Assembly (NCBI GenBank): GCA_902761585.1
Contig: CACWKX010000014.1
Location: 45,141 to 109,140 of the forward strand
Reading direction: 5' to 3'
Length of the DNA: 64,000 nucleotides
DNA from: an uncultured Lachnospiraceae bacterium
Lineage (GTDB): Bacteria > Bacillota > Clostridia > Lachnospirales > Lachnospiraceae
Every line of letters starts with the position of its first letter. The first letter of the stretch is position 1. This document shows, in pieces, positions 38,462 to 47,490 of the stretch. The position numbers were made by a program, and so were the translations under genes. The notes below the pieces were generated by a model, which was not told the origin of the DNA, did not search any database, and was given only the letters and a program-made list of their open reading frames with translations.

Positions 38462-40093
38462 TCAGGAAACGGGGGCAGGGTCGGTGCAGGATTCCCGGAT
38501 GGCTTTCCGTACCGGGAGGATCATATGCGGGGAGACAGAAAGGGAATCGACTCCCATCTTCAGAAGTCTGTCGGTAATGGCGGTATCGGCTGCAAGTTCT
38601 CCGCAGATGCCGACCAGGCAGCCGTACTTGTGACCATTCCTGACGGTTATCTCAATCTCTTTCATGACAGCCTCGCTGTAAGGGTCGTAGAAGGAATCGA
38701 GGCTTCCGTTCTGTCTGTCCATCGCCAGCGTATACTGTGTCAGGTCATTGGTTCCGATCGAGAAAAAGTCGACCTCTCCTGCCAGCTCTTCGGAAAGAAG
38801 AGCGGAGGCGGGGGTCTCAATCATAATGCCAATCGGACAGCTGCGCCAGGGGATCTGGCGCTTCGTCAGCTCATCCTGCACACTGCGGATGAGCTTTTTG
38901 ATTTGGCGGATTTCCCGGACAGAGGTGATCATCGGGAACAGAATGGACAGGTTCCCGTATATGGTGGCGCGGTAAATGGCCCGGAGCTGGCACGAAAAAA
39001 GCTCCGGGTGCGTGAGCCCGATCCGGATTCCCCGAAATCCGAGCGCCGGGTTCTTTTCCTGCGGCAGGTTCAAAAGCTCCGACTGCTTGTCCGAGCCCAG
39101 GTCAAGCGTGCGAATGACGATCGGCCTGCCGCCCATCAGGCGGCAGGCTTCCTTGTAGCTCTGAAACTGTTCCTCCTCGTCCGGAATGGTTCTTCTGCCA
39201 AGACAGAGAAACTCCGTCCGGAACAGGCCGACACCCTCCGCGTCGTTTTCAAGCGCGGACGCGATATCGGATGGCGTGCCGATGTTGGCGCAGAGCCGGA
39301 TCGGCTTGCCGTCGGTGGTAACGGACTCCTGACCGATCATGGCACGGTACTGGCTGCGGTTTTCAAGCAGAGAAGTGCGGCGCATCAGCAGACGGCGCTC
39401 TGTCTCCCTGTCAGGGTCAATGTACAGCGTTCCGCTCTCGGCGTCTACAATGGCCGGATGCCCGTCCCATTCCTCCCGGACTGGAATCCCGCTGACAGCC
39501 GGGATATCAAGCCCCCGGGCAAGGATGGCGGCATGGGAAAGAGGCGAGCCTTCCAGCGTGATAAAGGCCAGCACAAGCCTGCGGTCCAGCTGGAGGGTAT
39601 CAGAAGGCAGCAGATCCATGGCCGTAATCAGAGAGGGCTCTGCCAGCTTCCGGCCCGTTCCGGCGCCCTTCAGAATGCGGATGAGACGCTGGATGACATC
39701 CAGAAGGTCGGCGCTTCTGGCACTGAAATAGTCGCTTCCCATGGCTGAAAACAGATCCGTGTATTTCCGGGCGGTTGTGAAGACAGCATACTCCGCATTG
39801 GCCTTTTCACTGCGGATGAGATCGAGAATACCGCGGCTCAGCTCGCTGTCGGAGAGAAGCTGTGCCTGTGCCCCGAATATCGCTGCATTTTCAGTGCCGA
39901 CCACATCCTCTGCCTGCTGCTTCAGGCACATCAGCTCTTTTTCTGCCGTTTCACGAGCAGAAAGATAGCGGTTTACTTCCGTCTCCACATCTGCGACAGC
40001 TTTTTTCTTTTCCACATGGAGCCCGCGCTCCAGAATGTGAATCTTCCCGGCAGCGATTCCGCTGTGCAGGACCTTTCCCCGATAGATTTCCAT
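38462..40093 (-). CDS. ptsI: PTS Enzyme I (phosphoenolpyruvate-protein phosphotransferase)
   Basis: Transfers phosphate from PEP to HPr, starting PTS sugar uptake. The phospho-histidine site is H187 in GSPLSHAAIL, with GS-P-L replacing the usual GGRT in the loop. The PEP-binding C-terminal barrel has FRTEFL, LDLGSDK, LGFRGIR, FSIGTNDLTQY and the catalytic cysteine in GICGE (about residue 497). 543 residues is slightly shorter than the usual ~570. It follows the GH32 gene by 54 bases on the same strand with no own promoter seen, so both are likely co-transcribed. HPr is far away at 4.6 kb. Confidence 0.94.
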   Translation of the reverse strand: MEIYRGKVLHSGIAAGKIHILERGLHVEKKKAVADVETEVNRYLSARETAEKELMCLKQQAEDVVGTENAAIFGAQAQLLSDSELSRGILDLIRSEKANAEYAVFTTARKYTDLFSAMGSDYFSARSADLLDVIQRLIRILKGAGTGRKLAEPSLITAMDLLPSDTLQLDRRLVLAFITLEGSPLSHAAILARGLDIPAVSGIPVREEWDGHPAIVDAESGTLYIDPDRETERRLLMRRTSLLENRSQYRAMIGQESVTTDGKPIRLCANIGTPSDIASALENDAEGVGLFRTEFLCLGRRTIPDEEEQFQSYKEACRLMGGRPIVIRTLDLGSDKQSELLNLPQEKNPALGFRGIRIGLTHPELFSCQLRAIYRATIYGNLSILFPMITSVREIRQIKKLIRSVQDELTKRQIPWRSCPIGIMIETPASALLSEELAGEVDFFSIGTNDLTQYTLAMDRQNGSLDSFYDPYSEAVMKEIEITVRNGHKYGCLVGICGELAADTAITDRLLKMGVDSLSVSPHMILPVRKAIRESCTDPAPVS

Positions 40094-40147
40094 GAAAACT
40101 CCCAGATAACAGGTTTATGACACGGTGGTCATGCATTCAGTCTGCGG

Positions 40148-41761
40148 TCAGACCGGGAACGGGACATCCATTTCCCGATACTCCCAGGACTGGCAGGATC
40201 GAAGACCGTATTCCGCGTTCACCATCCGGACTTTTGAATCCTTGTGATTGGGATAGTACCGGGTTGTCATGACATGTTCCCCGTCATTGATGAAAATCTC
40301 GATGATGCTGGAATCAACCAGGATCCTCAGATTCTGGAGTGCACCAACCTTTGCCCGCCGGACCTTCCTGCCGCCGGACGCTTTCGCCGCTGCTTCTGCG
40401 ATGTCCTCTCTGCCCACAAGGCTGTCGGCAGCCAGGACGGCACCCTCTGCCTGCGCCGCTGCAGCAGCCCTTGCGGAAAGCCTCCGTACACCGGATTCGA
40501 GGGAGAGCGTGACGACCCCTTCCTCGTACTGAAGCGTGACGACATTCGGCTGGAGCAGGCTCCCGATCCGCACACGCACGCTGCCGTCCCCGTCCCCGAT
40601 TATCAGTTCACCCGTACCATTTTCATAGCTGACCGGCTCCCCGTTCATCGGCGCAAGCCGGGTCTGCCGGAGTGCAAGGATCTCATCGACCGGCCTTTGC
40701 AGGATTCTGCCATTTCGGACGCTCAGCTGGCGCGGGACGGTCAGAAGTCCCTGCCAGCCTTCCTTATCTGTCGTGAGATTGGTATAGGAGGCATCTGGCA
40801 TCCCTGCCCAGGCAAGCAGGATTCTGCGCCCGGCCTCATCCTCGAATGTCTGCGGCGCGTAGAAATCAAAACCCTGATCCCACTCGTGGAAGCTTTCCCG
40901 CCGAACCAGCTGGCCGCCGCGCGTCTCCCCTTCTACGAAAAAGTAGCCGGCGGAATAGTGGTTCTGAAAGTGGCAGTCCTCCTGATCAAGCCCCTGCGGG
41001 CACACAGACAGCACTGTTTTGCTGTCAAGATGGAAGTAGTCCGGGCATTCCCACTGGTATCCGAAGCCTTCCGGTATATAGTATTCCTTCAGGTAGTCCC
41101 AGTGGATCCGGTCCCTGCTGGTATAAACAAGAGCGCAGCCGTTCCCGGGCCTGCTCCTGTGACTCCTTCTGCCTCCGTCTGTGCAGGATTCCGCTTCTCC
41201 CGTGTTCGAAGCGGATGAAGACGACGCTGCATCATCATCCGGCGGACTGTCCTTCATTCCGGCTGCCAGCACCATATAGTACTGGTCATTCTCCTTCCAG
41301 ACGTTCGGATCCCGGATCATCAGTGTCAGGTTATCCGGGTAATCGGGATTCGAGAGCAGAAGTGTTTTCCGGCTGAAGTCCCGGCCATCCTCTGAGCAGA
41401 TCAGAAGCTGATTGGATATCCGGTTTTCATCGTCCGGGCATTCGCCCGGTGCACATCGGATGATGCCGCTGTAGAACAGGTTCATGCCATGTTCATCGAC
41501 AAGGGCAGAACCTGGATAGACACCATCCCGCTCATATTCGCCTGCGGTAATCGCAATTCCTTCATACTTCATCTCCGACAGCGAACGGCCCTGAAAATGG
41601 CCCCAGACTTTCGTGGACCTGCCGGTCGGATCACCTGGCGTGTACAAGAAAAAGATATGGTAGATGCCGTTCATCTGGCACAGACCGACAGGGTCTGACA
41701 TCCAGCCGTCCGGGGGAGAGAGGTGAAATCCCGGTCTCCAGGAGTCAAGAAAATAGTTCAT
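40148..41761 (-). CDS. GH32 beta-fructofuranosidase (sucrose-6-phosphate hydrolase type)
   Basis: Hydrolyses terminal fructose from sucrose, sucrose-6-phosphate or fructans. The nucleophile motif reads GWMSDPVGL (D23; normally WMNDPNG), followed by RDPNVW and the acid/base motif WECPDYF. The C-terminal beta-sandwich contains DSSIIEIFIND. A Ser/Asp/Arg-rich insertion (about residues 195-225) is unusual. The start ATG at 41761 has AGAGGGA before it; a longer upstream reading frame lacks one. No signal peptide is seen, so a cytoplasmic, phosphorylated substrate is likely, fitting the adjacent Enzyme I. The specific PTS permease is not in the window. Confidence 0.9.
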   Translation of the reverse strand: MNYFLDSWRPGFHLSPPDGWMSDPVGLCQMNGIYHIFFLYTPGDPTGRSTKVWGHFQGRSLSEMKYEGIAITAGEYERDGVYPGSALVDEHGMNLFYSGIIRCAPGECPDDENRISNQLLICSEDGRDFSRKTLLLSNPDYPDNLTLMIRDPNVWKENDQYYMVLAAGMKDSPPDDDAASSSSASNTGEAESCTDGGRRSHRSRPGNGCALVYTSRDRIHWDYLKEYYIPEGFGYQWECPDYFHLDSKTVLSVCPQGLDQEDCHFQNHYSAGYFFVEGETRGGQLVRRESFHEWDQGFDFYAPQTFEDEAGRRILLAWAGMPDASYTNLTTDKEGWQGLLTVPRQLSVRNGRILQRPVDEILALRQTRLAPMNGEPVSYENGTGELIIGDGDGSVRVRIGSLLQPNVVTLQYEEGVVTLSLESGVRRLSARAAAAAQAEGAVLAADSLVGREDIAEAAAKASGGRKVRRAKVGALQNLRILVDSSIIEIFINDGEHVMTTRYYPNHKDSKVRMVNAEYGLRSCQSWEYREMDVPFPV

Positions 41762-41801
41762 TGATTTCCCTCTGTCAATGCATTCGATTTGTTTCGTCTT
41801 C

Positions 41802-41830
41802 ATTATAGAAAAGATGGAAAAACTTGTAAA
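41802..41830 (-). promoter_or_regulatory. Promoter of the GH32-ptsI operon
   Basis: On the minus strand: TTTACA (41830-41825), 17-base spacer, TATAAT (41807-41802), a near-consensus promoter ending about 40 bases before the GH32 start. A poly-T/poly-A tract (41846-41855) lies upstream of it. Confidence 0.75.
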
Positions 41831-41857
41831 TTTGTAGATAAACTTTTTTTTTTCGGA

Positions 41858-42022
41858 GTTCTTTCCATGGACGCTTTTGGATCTGAAACAACATCATGTG
41901 TAGTATACGCATCGCCTTGGGCAGATGTAGTAGAAAATGAAGCAAGAAAAGTGCACAAAACAAAGACTGCAAACAGATGTTCTCCATTGCAGAATGCACT
42001 AGGATGCTTTAAACTAAGAACC
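41858..42022. other. AT-richer spacer between divergent genes, open on both strands
   Basis: Between the GH32 promoter and mraZ lies a 41762-42116 gap with no convincing gene. Within it, this segment is visibly richer in A and T than its surroundings and encodes a long open frame on each strand (for example plus-strand VVYASPWADVVENEARKV and minus-strand FVLCTFLASFSTTSAQ). Neither frame has a good ribosome-binding site at a start. It may be a conserved non-coding element or transferred DNA; nothing more can be shown. Confidence 0.4.
41988..42015 (+). promoter_or_regulatory. Putative promoter of the division cluster
   Basis: TTGCAG (41988-41993), 16-base spacer, TAAACT (42010-42015), immediately before three MraZ-box-like repeats. 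The match is moderate; placement relative to the boxes supports it. Confidence 0.45.
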
Positions 42023-42050
42023 GTAGTGGTAGAAAGTGGTGAAATGTGGT
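42023..42050 (+). promoter_or_regulatory. Three MraZ-box-like direct repeats
   Basis: GTAGTGGT, AAAGTGGT and AATGTGGT occur at exact 10-base steps (ending at 42030, 42040 and 42050), each sharing GTGGT and separated by purine-rich spacers. MraZ is known to repress its own operon by binding a short series of such GTG-containing repeats at about one helical turn. They lie 70 bases before mraZ. Confidence 0.75.
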
Positions 42051-42066
42051 GCTTAAGGGAGGAAAA

Positions 42067-42165
42067 ATGGAACAGATCCATCTTTCCGGCGCCTCATTTC
42101 CGGGTGAGGAATTCGGATGTTCTATGGTGCAAATTATAACACCCTGGATGCAAAGGGCAGACTGA
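42067..42165 (+). CDS. Possible 32-codon leader ORF overlapping mraZ
   Basis: AAGGGAGG at 42055-42062 is a stronger ribosome-binding site than that of mraZ itself and is followed 4 bases later by an ATG. The frame encodes MEQIHLSGASFPG and so on to a TGA at 42165, overlapping mraZ by 49 bases in a different frame. It could be a regulatory leader or a chance frame; no protein similarity is evident. Confidence 0.35.
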   Translation: MEQIHLSGASFPGEEFGCSMVQIITPWMQRAD

Positions 42166-42548
42166 TCATCCCGAAACAGTTCCGCGAACAGCTCGGTGAG
42201 TCGTTCATGATGACGAAGGGACTGGATGGGTGCCTCTATGTCTTCCCGATGAGCGAATGGAATTCCTTCGAAGAGAAACTGGCCGCGCTGCCACTTACAA
42301 ACAAAAACGCCAGAGCGGTTGTCAGGCATTTTGCTGCAGGCGCGGCTCTCTGTGAGATGGATAAGCAGGGGAGAATTCTTGTGCCGGAGGTGCTCAGGGA
42401 TTTTGCTCATCTTCAGAGAGACGTTGTCGTGGAGGGCTCTATGAAACGGATTGAAATCTGGTCAAGGGAGCAGTACGACAGGCAGGCAGAAGAGGACAAC
42501 ATCGACGAGTCCATGGAGGCGCTGGATGGTCTGGACCTTTGTCTGTAA
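42117..42548 (+). CDS. mraZ: Transcriptional regulator MraZ
   Basis: First gene of the division and cell-wall cluster; a DNA-binding ring-forming protein of the AbrB-like fold that represses this operon in other bacteria. Two copies of the MraZ half are visible: NTLDAKGRLIIPKQFRE near the start and EMDKQGRILVPEVLRDFA near residue 80. Length 143 is standard. The ATG has GAGGA about 7 bases upstream. Repeats matching its binding boxes lie at 42023-42050. Confidence 0.95.
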   Translation: MFYGANYNTLDAKGRLIIPKQFREQLGESFMMTKGLDGCLYVFPMSEWNSFEEKLAALPLTNKNARAVVRHFAAGAALCEMDKQGRILVPEVLRDFAHLQRDVVVEGSMKRIEIWSREQYDRQAEEDNIDESMEALDGLDLCL

Positions 42549-42590
42549 GACTCATCGCCGGATTAAGGGCCCGGCACAGGAGGATGAAAG

Positions 42591-43532
42591 ATGGAGTTTC
42601 AGCATAAGCCGGTCATGTTGAATGAGGTGATCGACAGTCTGAAGATCAGGCCTGAAGGGACATATGTGGACGGAACGCTTGGCGGAGCAGGGCATTCCAG
42701 TCAGATCGCGAGGAGGCTTTCCGGGGAGGGGAGACTGTTTGGGTTCGACCAGGATGCCGCAGCGATCGAGGCTGCAGCAAAGCGCCTCGAACCATATAAA
42801 GACAGAGTCTCGATCATCCGGAGCAATTATTCGGAAATGAGAGAGCGGCTGTCGGAGCTTGGTGTAAGATCGGCAGACGGAATTCTTCTGGATCTGGGCG
42901 TATCTTCCTATCAGCTCGATGATGCGCAGCGCGGTTTCAGCTACCGGGCAGACGCACCGCTGGACATGAGGATGGACCAGCGGCAGAAGCTTTCGGCAAG
43001 GGAAGTCGTGAACGGATATTCCATCGGGGAACTGACCAGAGTCATAAGGGAGTATGGCGAGGAACGGTTTGCAAGGAATATCGCAAAACACATCACAGCG
43101 GAGCGGGAGAAAAAACCAATTGAAACGACTGGGGAGTTGATTTCCATTATAAAGGCTGCAATTCCTGCGAAAGCAAGGGAGGGCGGCGGACACCCGGCCA
43201 AAAGAACCTTCCAGGCCATCCGCATCGAGGTCAACAGGGAACTGGACGTTCTCAGCGATTCCCTTGACGGGATGATTGACCTTCTTGCAGACGGCGGAAG
43301 AATCTGCGTCATCACATTTCATTCGCTGGAAGACCGAATTGTGAAAGAGGTTTTCAGGCGAAATGAAAATCCCTGCACCTGTCCGCCGGAATTTCCGGTC
43401 TGCGTGTGTGGGAAGAAATCCAAGGGACATGTGATAACCAGAAAACCGATCATCCCTTCGGTGGAGGAGACTGAAGAGAACCCAAGGTCAAAGAGCGCAA
43501 AACTGCGTGTCTTTGAGCGGACAATCATCTGA
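42591..43532 (+). CDS. rsmH: 16S rRNA (cytosine-1402-N4)-methyltransferase
   Basis: RsmH (MraW) methylates C1402 of 16S rRNA. Motifs: HKPVMLNEV at the start, [12 protein letters not shown] (SAM site), [36 protein letters not shown], and the end [22 protein letters not shown]. 313 residues, normal. It starts after AGGAGGATGAAAG. Position after mraZ is the standard order. Confidence 0.97.
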   Translation: MEFQHKPVMLNEVIDSLKIRPEGTYVDGTLGGAGHSSQIARRLSGEGRLFGFDQDAAAIEAAAKRLEPYKDRVSIIRSNYSEMRERLSELGVRSADGILLDLGVSSYQLDDAQRGFSYRADAPLDMRMDQRQKLSAREVVNGYSIGELTRVIREYGEERFARNIAKHITAEREKKPIETTGELISIIKAAIPAKAREGGGHPAKRTFQAIRIEVNRELDVLSDSLDGMIDLLADGGRICVITFHSLEDRIVKEVFRRNENPCTCPPEFPVCVCGKKSKGHVITRKPIIPSVEETEENPRSKSAKLRVFERTII

Positions 43533-43668
43533 AAGAATACGGCGGTCTTTCGCTTCTGCGGGGAGAGTGGCAGAGCAAGGCAGGGACCGGAAATCATCTG
43601 GGGAGACTGAATTTCGCTTCCCGGACCGCTGATTTCAGAAAGATGAACAGTGCAGGATGGAAAAAATC

Positions 43669-44160
43669 ATGGCAAAGACAAAGTCAGGAAACATTGCACA
43701 ATTTGAAAGAAGCAGAGGGCAGCGATATACTGAGTATGTAGAGGGCAATACGGTTCGGAAGGCGGCAGCGTTCCCGGCACAGGAAAGAGGCGTGCACGAG
43801 GTCAGCCAGCAGGTCATCCGGAATCGTGAACGTGCACGGCATATGGACATGCGGTATGTTGTGTTTCTTTCAGTCTGCGCCGTGTTGACGGTCATGATCT
43901 GTATCTCTTTTCTGAAGCAGCAGACAATCTGCACCTATAACCAGAAACGGGTGACAGAGCTGACAACGAAGCTTAACAACCTGAAAATCGAGAATGATAC
44001 GACGTACAATGAGATCGTTTCGGGAGTCGACCTGCAGAAGCTGAAGCAGCGGGCGATCGATGACCTCGGGATGACATATCCAAGTCAGAGTCAGATCGTC
44101 ACGTACCAGAGCCCGGACAGTGATTATGTCAAGCAGTATGGAGAGATTCCTTCCAAATAA
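43669..44160 (+). CDS. ftsL: FtsL-like cell division protein
   Basis: Bitopic division protein that forms a complex with FtsQ/DivIB and DivIC. A basic cytoplasmic N-terminus of about 65 residues precedes a membrane helix (YVVFLSVCAVLTVMICISFL) and a leucine-zipper-like coiled coil (VTELTTKLNNLKIEND). Sequence conservation in FtsL is weak, so the call leans on position between rsmH and the PBP and on topology. The ATG 43669 is preferred over 43657 because AGGATGG lies 8 bases ahead. Confidence 0.75.
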   Translation: MAKTKSGNIAQFERSRGQRYTEYVEGNTVRKAAAFPAQERGVHEVSQQVIRNRERARHMDMRYVVFLSVCAVLTVMICISFLKQQTICTYNQKRVTELTTKLNNLKIENDTTYNEIVSGVDLQKLKQRAIDDLGMTYPSQSQIVTYQSPDSDYVKQYGEIPSK

Positions 44161-44178
44161 CAGGGGAGACAGAAACAT

Positions 44179-46500
44179 TTGACTTCCACAGGAAACAGGA
44201 AACAAAAAAAGGAAAAGAGATTTACAAGAGGAATGCAAAGGAGGCTGACAGCCGCATTTGCATTCGTTTTGTTATGTATCATATTTCTTCTGATACGGAT
44301 CGCAGTGGTGAACGCTTCAAAGGGAAACAAGTATGCCAAGCAGGTTCTTTCCCAGCAGACCTACAGCTCCAGAACCATTCCGGCAAGACGCGGTGAGATT
44401 GTGGACGCGAACGGGATTGTCATGGCGCGGAGCGAGAGACGATACAATGTTGTGCTCGACTGCTACGCGATCAATCAGGATGAGGATTATATTGAGCCGA
44501 CCATCCGGGCGGTATCGAAGGAATTCGGAGTGGACGAGGATACGGTCCGGAAGATTGTGACCTCTGACGCAACGAAGGATTCCCGGTACCAGGTCCTCGT
44601 GCAGAAGGTTACGAAAGACCAGAAAGATACCTTTGAGGCGTATAAAGCTGGAAAGGATCTCGAGAAAACGGAGAAGAGCAGTGGAAAGTCCGATAAAGTT
44701 CTGCAGGCAGAGAAGGATGAGCGTGCAGATATCCAGGGGGTCTGGTTCGAAGAGGTTTACCAGAGAACCTACCCGTTTGGAACGCTTGCAGCGAATGTTG
44801 TCGGCTTTTCCAATGATGTTGGCGATGGCGTCACCGGGATCGAGAACTACTACAATCAAACACTGACCGGGACCGATGGAAGGCAGTTCGGATATCTGGA
44901 TAGCAGCTCAGGGGTTGAGCAGTCAACGGTTGAGCCTGACAACGGGAAAACGGTTCAGATAACGCTGGACATGAACATTCAGCAGGCAGTCCAGGATCAG
45001 ATTGATGCGTTTGACGAGGAATACGGAACGGAGGATTCGGACGGGAAAGGCGCGAAGAACGTTGGCGTGATCGTTATGGATCCCAACTCCGGCAGCATTC
45101 TGGCGATGGCATCCAACCATGAGTATGATCTCAGCGATCCATATGGGGATTATACGCAGGAAGAAATTAAAAAGATGGGCAATGATGCCTACGTGGAGGC
45201 ACTGAATAAAAGCTGGGAGAATTTCTGTGTGTCCCAGAGCTACGAGCCGGGATCGGTTGTCAAGCCGATTACCGTTGCCTCCGCTCTTGAGGAAGGGGTG
45301 GTCCATGACGGGGACCATTTTTACTGCGGCGGCTCCCTGTTCATCACGGATACGAAGATCAACTGTGACAACATCTATGGACACGGGGACGAGACGCTGG
45401 AGTATGCCATCGTCAATTCCTGCAACGTCGCGCTGATGGAGGTTGGTGCCAAGCTGGGTGTAAAGAATTTCATCCGGTATGAAAAAGCATTCGGCTTCGG
45501 AAGCCAGACGGGCATCGACCTGCCGAATGAGAACGCCGGGGTGATCTACAACGAGAACACGATGCACGAGGTTGAGCTGGCAACCTGTTCCTTCGGGCAG
45601 GGATTTACGGTCAACATGGTGCAGGAGGCAGCCGCGTTCAGTGCAGCGGTCAACGGAGGGTATTACTACCAGCCGCATGTGGTTGGAGCGATCCTGAACG
45701 CAGACGGAACAACATCCAGCACGGTGGAGCCGCTTGTACTTCGTCAGCCGATCTCCCAGGAAGTTTCCCGCTACATCAGGCGCTACATCCAGACGGCCGT
45801 GGAGCAGGGTACCGGAAAGAAATCGAGGGTACCTGGATATCTGACAGGCGGCAAGACCGGAACGGCAGAGAAGATTGATCCGGAAACCGGAAAGCGTGCA
45901 AAGGGAAAATACCTGGTTTCCTTTATCGGAGCGGCGCCGATCGACAACCCGCAGGTGGTCATCTACGTTGTCATCGATGAGCCGAATGTGGAGGAGCAGG
46001 CAGACTCTTCCTATCCGCAGACGCTTTTCCGCAAGATCGCTACGCAGGTGTTTCCGTATATGGGGATTTATCCGACAGAACCCGTCACGGATCAGCTTCT
46101 GCAGGAACTGGGCATCACAAAGGATGAGACGGTCGAAAATGAAATCAAGAGTGCGACCTTCCAGTGCTTTGGAGCAGACGGGAAGCTTTACAATGACGCA
46201 GCCGTCAATGCAAAGGGCGAGGTTGTGGACAGCAGCGGGAATGTGATCGACGGGGTGACGGTGAACCAGGATGAGGGGACTGTGACGGACGCGAAGGGAA
46301 ATGTGATTGAGGTCGATCTGTCCGCACTGAAGAGCACGTCGAATTCACAGCTGCCGGCAGACAATCCCGATATCGCAAGTCCGCCGGAAGAGGAGCAGGA
46401 TGACAAGAAGTCTGATTCGACCTGGAGCGGGGCGGAGGTGTCGGATCAGGCGAAGGAGCAGTCCGGGGACGTGACGATCGCCGGAGCAGGAGGAAACTGA
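44179..46500 (+). CDS. Division-type class B penicillin-binding protein (FtsI/SpoVD-like)
   Basis: Monofunctional D,D-transpeptidase for septal peptidoglycan. A membrane helix near residues 25-45 is followed by the dimerisation region (RGEIVDANG) and the transpeptidase domain with SxxK (PGSVVKP), SxN (NSCNVAL) and KTG (GGKTGTAEK). No PASTA repeats are seen; instead there is a C-terminal part with an AKGEVVDSSGNVIDG type motif resembling one in FtsQ. The start is TTG 44179, with a GGGAGAC site. mraY starts 1 base after its stop. By position it could be FtsI or a sporulation SpoVD. Confidence 0.93.
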   Translation: MTSTGNRKQKKEKRFTRGMQRRLTAAFAFVLLCIIFLLIRIAVVNASKGNKYAKQVLSQQTYSSRTIPARRGEIVDANGIVMARSERRYNVVLDCYAINQDEDYIEPTIRAVSKEFGVDEDTVRKIVTSDATKDSRYQVLVQKVTKDQKDTFEAYKAGKDLEKTEKSSGKSDKVLQAEKDERADIQGVWFEEVYQRTYPFGTLAANVVGFSNDVGDGVTGIENYYNQTLTGTDGRQFGYLDSSSGVEQSTVEPDNGKTVQITLDMNIQQAVQDQIDAFDEEYGTEDSDGKGAKNVGVIVMDPNSGSILAMASNHEYDLSDPYGDYTQEEIKKMGNDAYVEALNKSWENFCVSQSYEPGSVVKPITVASALEEGVVHDGDHFYCGGSLFITDTKINCDNIYGHGDETLEYAIVNSCNVALMEVGAKLGVKNFIRYEKAFGFGSQTGIDLPNENAGVIYNENTMHEVELATCSFGQGFTVNMVQEAAAFSAAVNGGYYYQPHVVGAILNADGTTSSTVEPLVLRQPISQEVSRYIRRYIQTAVEQGTGKKSRVPGYLTGGKTGTAEKIDPETGKRAKGKYLVSFIGAAPIDNPQVVIYVVIDEPNVEEQADSSYPQTLFRKIATQVFPYMGIYPTEPVTDQLLQELGITKDETVENEIKSATFQCFGADGKLYNDAAVNAKGEVVDSSGNVIDGVTVNQDEGTVTDAKGNVIEVDLSALKSTSNSQLPADNPDIASPPEEEQDDKKSDSTWSGAEVSDQAKEQSGDVTIAGAGGN

Positions 46501-46501
46501 G

Positions 46502-47473
46502 ATGACGATGAGTCTGGATACCATACTGGCGGTATTTCTTTCGTTTATGATAACGGCCGTACTGTGCCCGATTCTGATTCCGTTTCTGATCAGACTGAAG
46601 GTCGGACAGACCGAGCGGGTGGAGGGAGTTCAGAGTCATCTCAAGAAGGCCGGGACACCGACGATGGGCGGCATCGCAATCCTGGCATCGGTCATCCTGA
46701 CCTCCCTGATCTTTGCCTCCCGCTATCCGAGGATTATCCCGATTCTGATTCTGACAGCGGGATTCGGAGTCATCGGATTTCTCGATGACTACCTGAAGGT
46801 TGTGAAGAGAAAATCAGACGGACTGCTTCCAAAGCAGAAGATGGCGTTTCAGATTGTTGTGACAACCATCTTTGTGATCTTTCTCTGGGTGAGGGAGCCG
46901 GAATGCTTTGATTTCTTGATTCCGTTCACCGAAGGAAAAGTCATATCGGGGATGGGGATACGGATTTTTGGAACCGTCCTGTCCTACCTCGCAATCATCG
47001 GGACCGTGAACGGGGTGAATTTTACTGACGGTCTGGACGGACTTTCTTCTTCCGTGACGGCAGCAGTTGCAGTCTTCTTCACCTACGCGTCCATGACGCT
47101 CGGAGGAAAGATCGAGCCGATCACGGCGGCAACATTCGGCGCATTGCTGGGCTTTCTGCTCTATAACGTCCATCCCGCTAAGGTTTTTATGGGGGATACC
47201 GGATCCCTGGCGCTGGGCGGCTTTGTGTCCGGGTGTGCGTACACAATGAAGATGCCGGTTTTTATCCTGATTGTAGGGCTGGTTTATCTCGTGGAAGTGC
47301 TTTCCGTCATCATCCAGGTGACCTACTTCCGGAAGACAGGCGGAAAACGCTTTTTCCGGATGGCACCGATTCACCACCATTTTGAACTCAGCGGATGGTC
47401 GGAGACCAGGGTTGTCGGCGTGTTTACAATTGTAACCATTCTGCTCTGCCTTCTGGCAAGCATCCGCCTGTAA
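46502..47473 (+). CDS. mraY: Phospho-N-acetylmuramoyl-pentapeptide transferase MraY
   Basis: Makes lipid I from UDP-MurNAc-pentapeptide and undecaprenyl phosphate. About ten membrane helices, with the conserved KAGTPTMGG, FLDDYLKV, NGVNFTDGLDGL and MGDTGSLALGG, and the terminal FRMAPIHHHFELSGWSE. 323 residues, normal. AGGAGGAAACTGAG precedes the start. murD follows after a 142-base gap that contains an inverted repeat. Confidence 0.97.
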   Translation: MTMSLDTILAVFLSFMITAVLCPILIPFLIRLKVGQTERVEGVQSHLKKAGTPTMGGIAILASVILTSLIFASRYPRIIPILILTAGFGVIGFLDDYLKVVKRKSDGLLPKQKMAFQIVVTTIFVIFLWVREPECFDFLIPFTEGKVISGMGIRIFGTVLSYLAIIGTVNGVNFTDGLDGLSSSVTAAVAVFFTYASMTLGGKIEPITAATFGALLGFLLYNVHPAKVFMGDTGSLALGGFVSGCAYTMKMPVFILIVGLVYLVEVLSVIIQVTYFRKTGGKRFFRMAPIHHHFELSGWSETRVVGVFTIVTILLCLLASIRL

Positions 47474-47490
47474 GGACCCAGGGATACGGA

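Noticed and set aside
38525..39748. 407-residue open frame on the plus strand opposite ptsI
   Set aside because: Enzyme I motifs on the minus strand are complete; the opposite frame has no motif and is a codon-bias artefact.
41789..42139. 116-residue plus-strand frame upstream of mraZ as a gene
   Set aside because: No start with a ribosome-binding site, overlaps mraZ and the regulatory repeats, and the opposite strand is equally open; kept only as an observation on the spacer.
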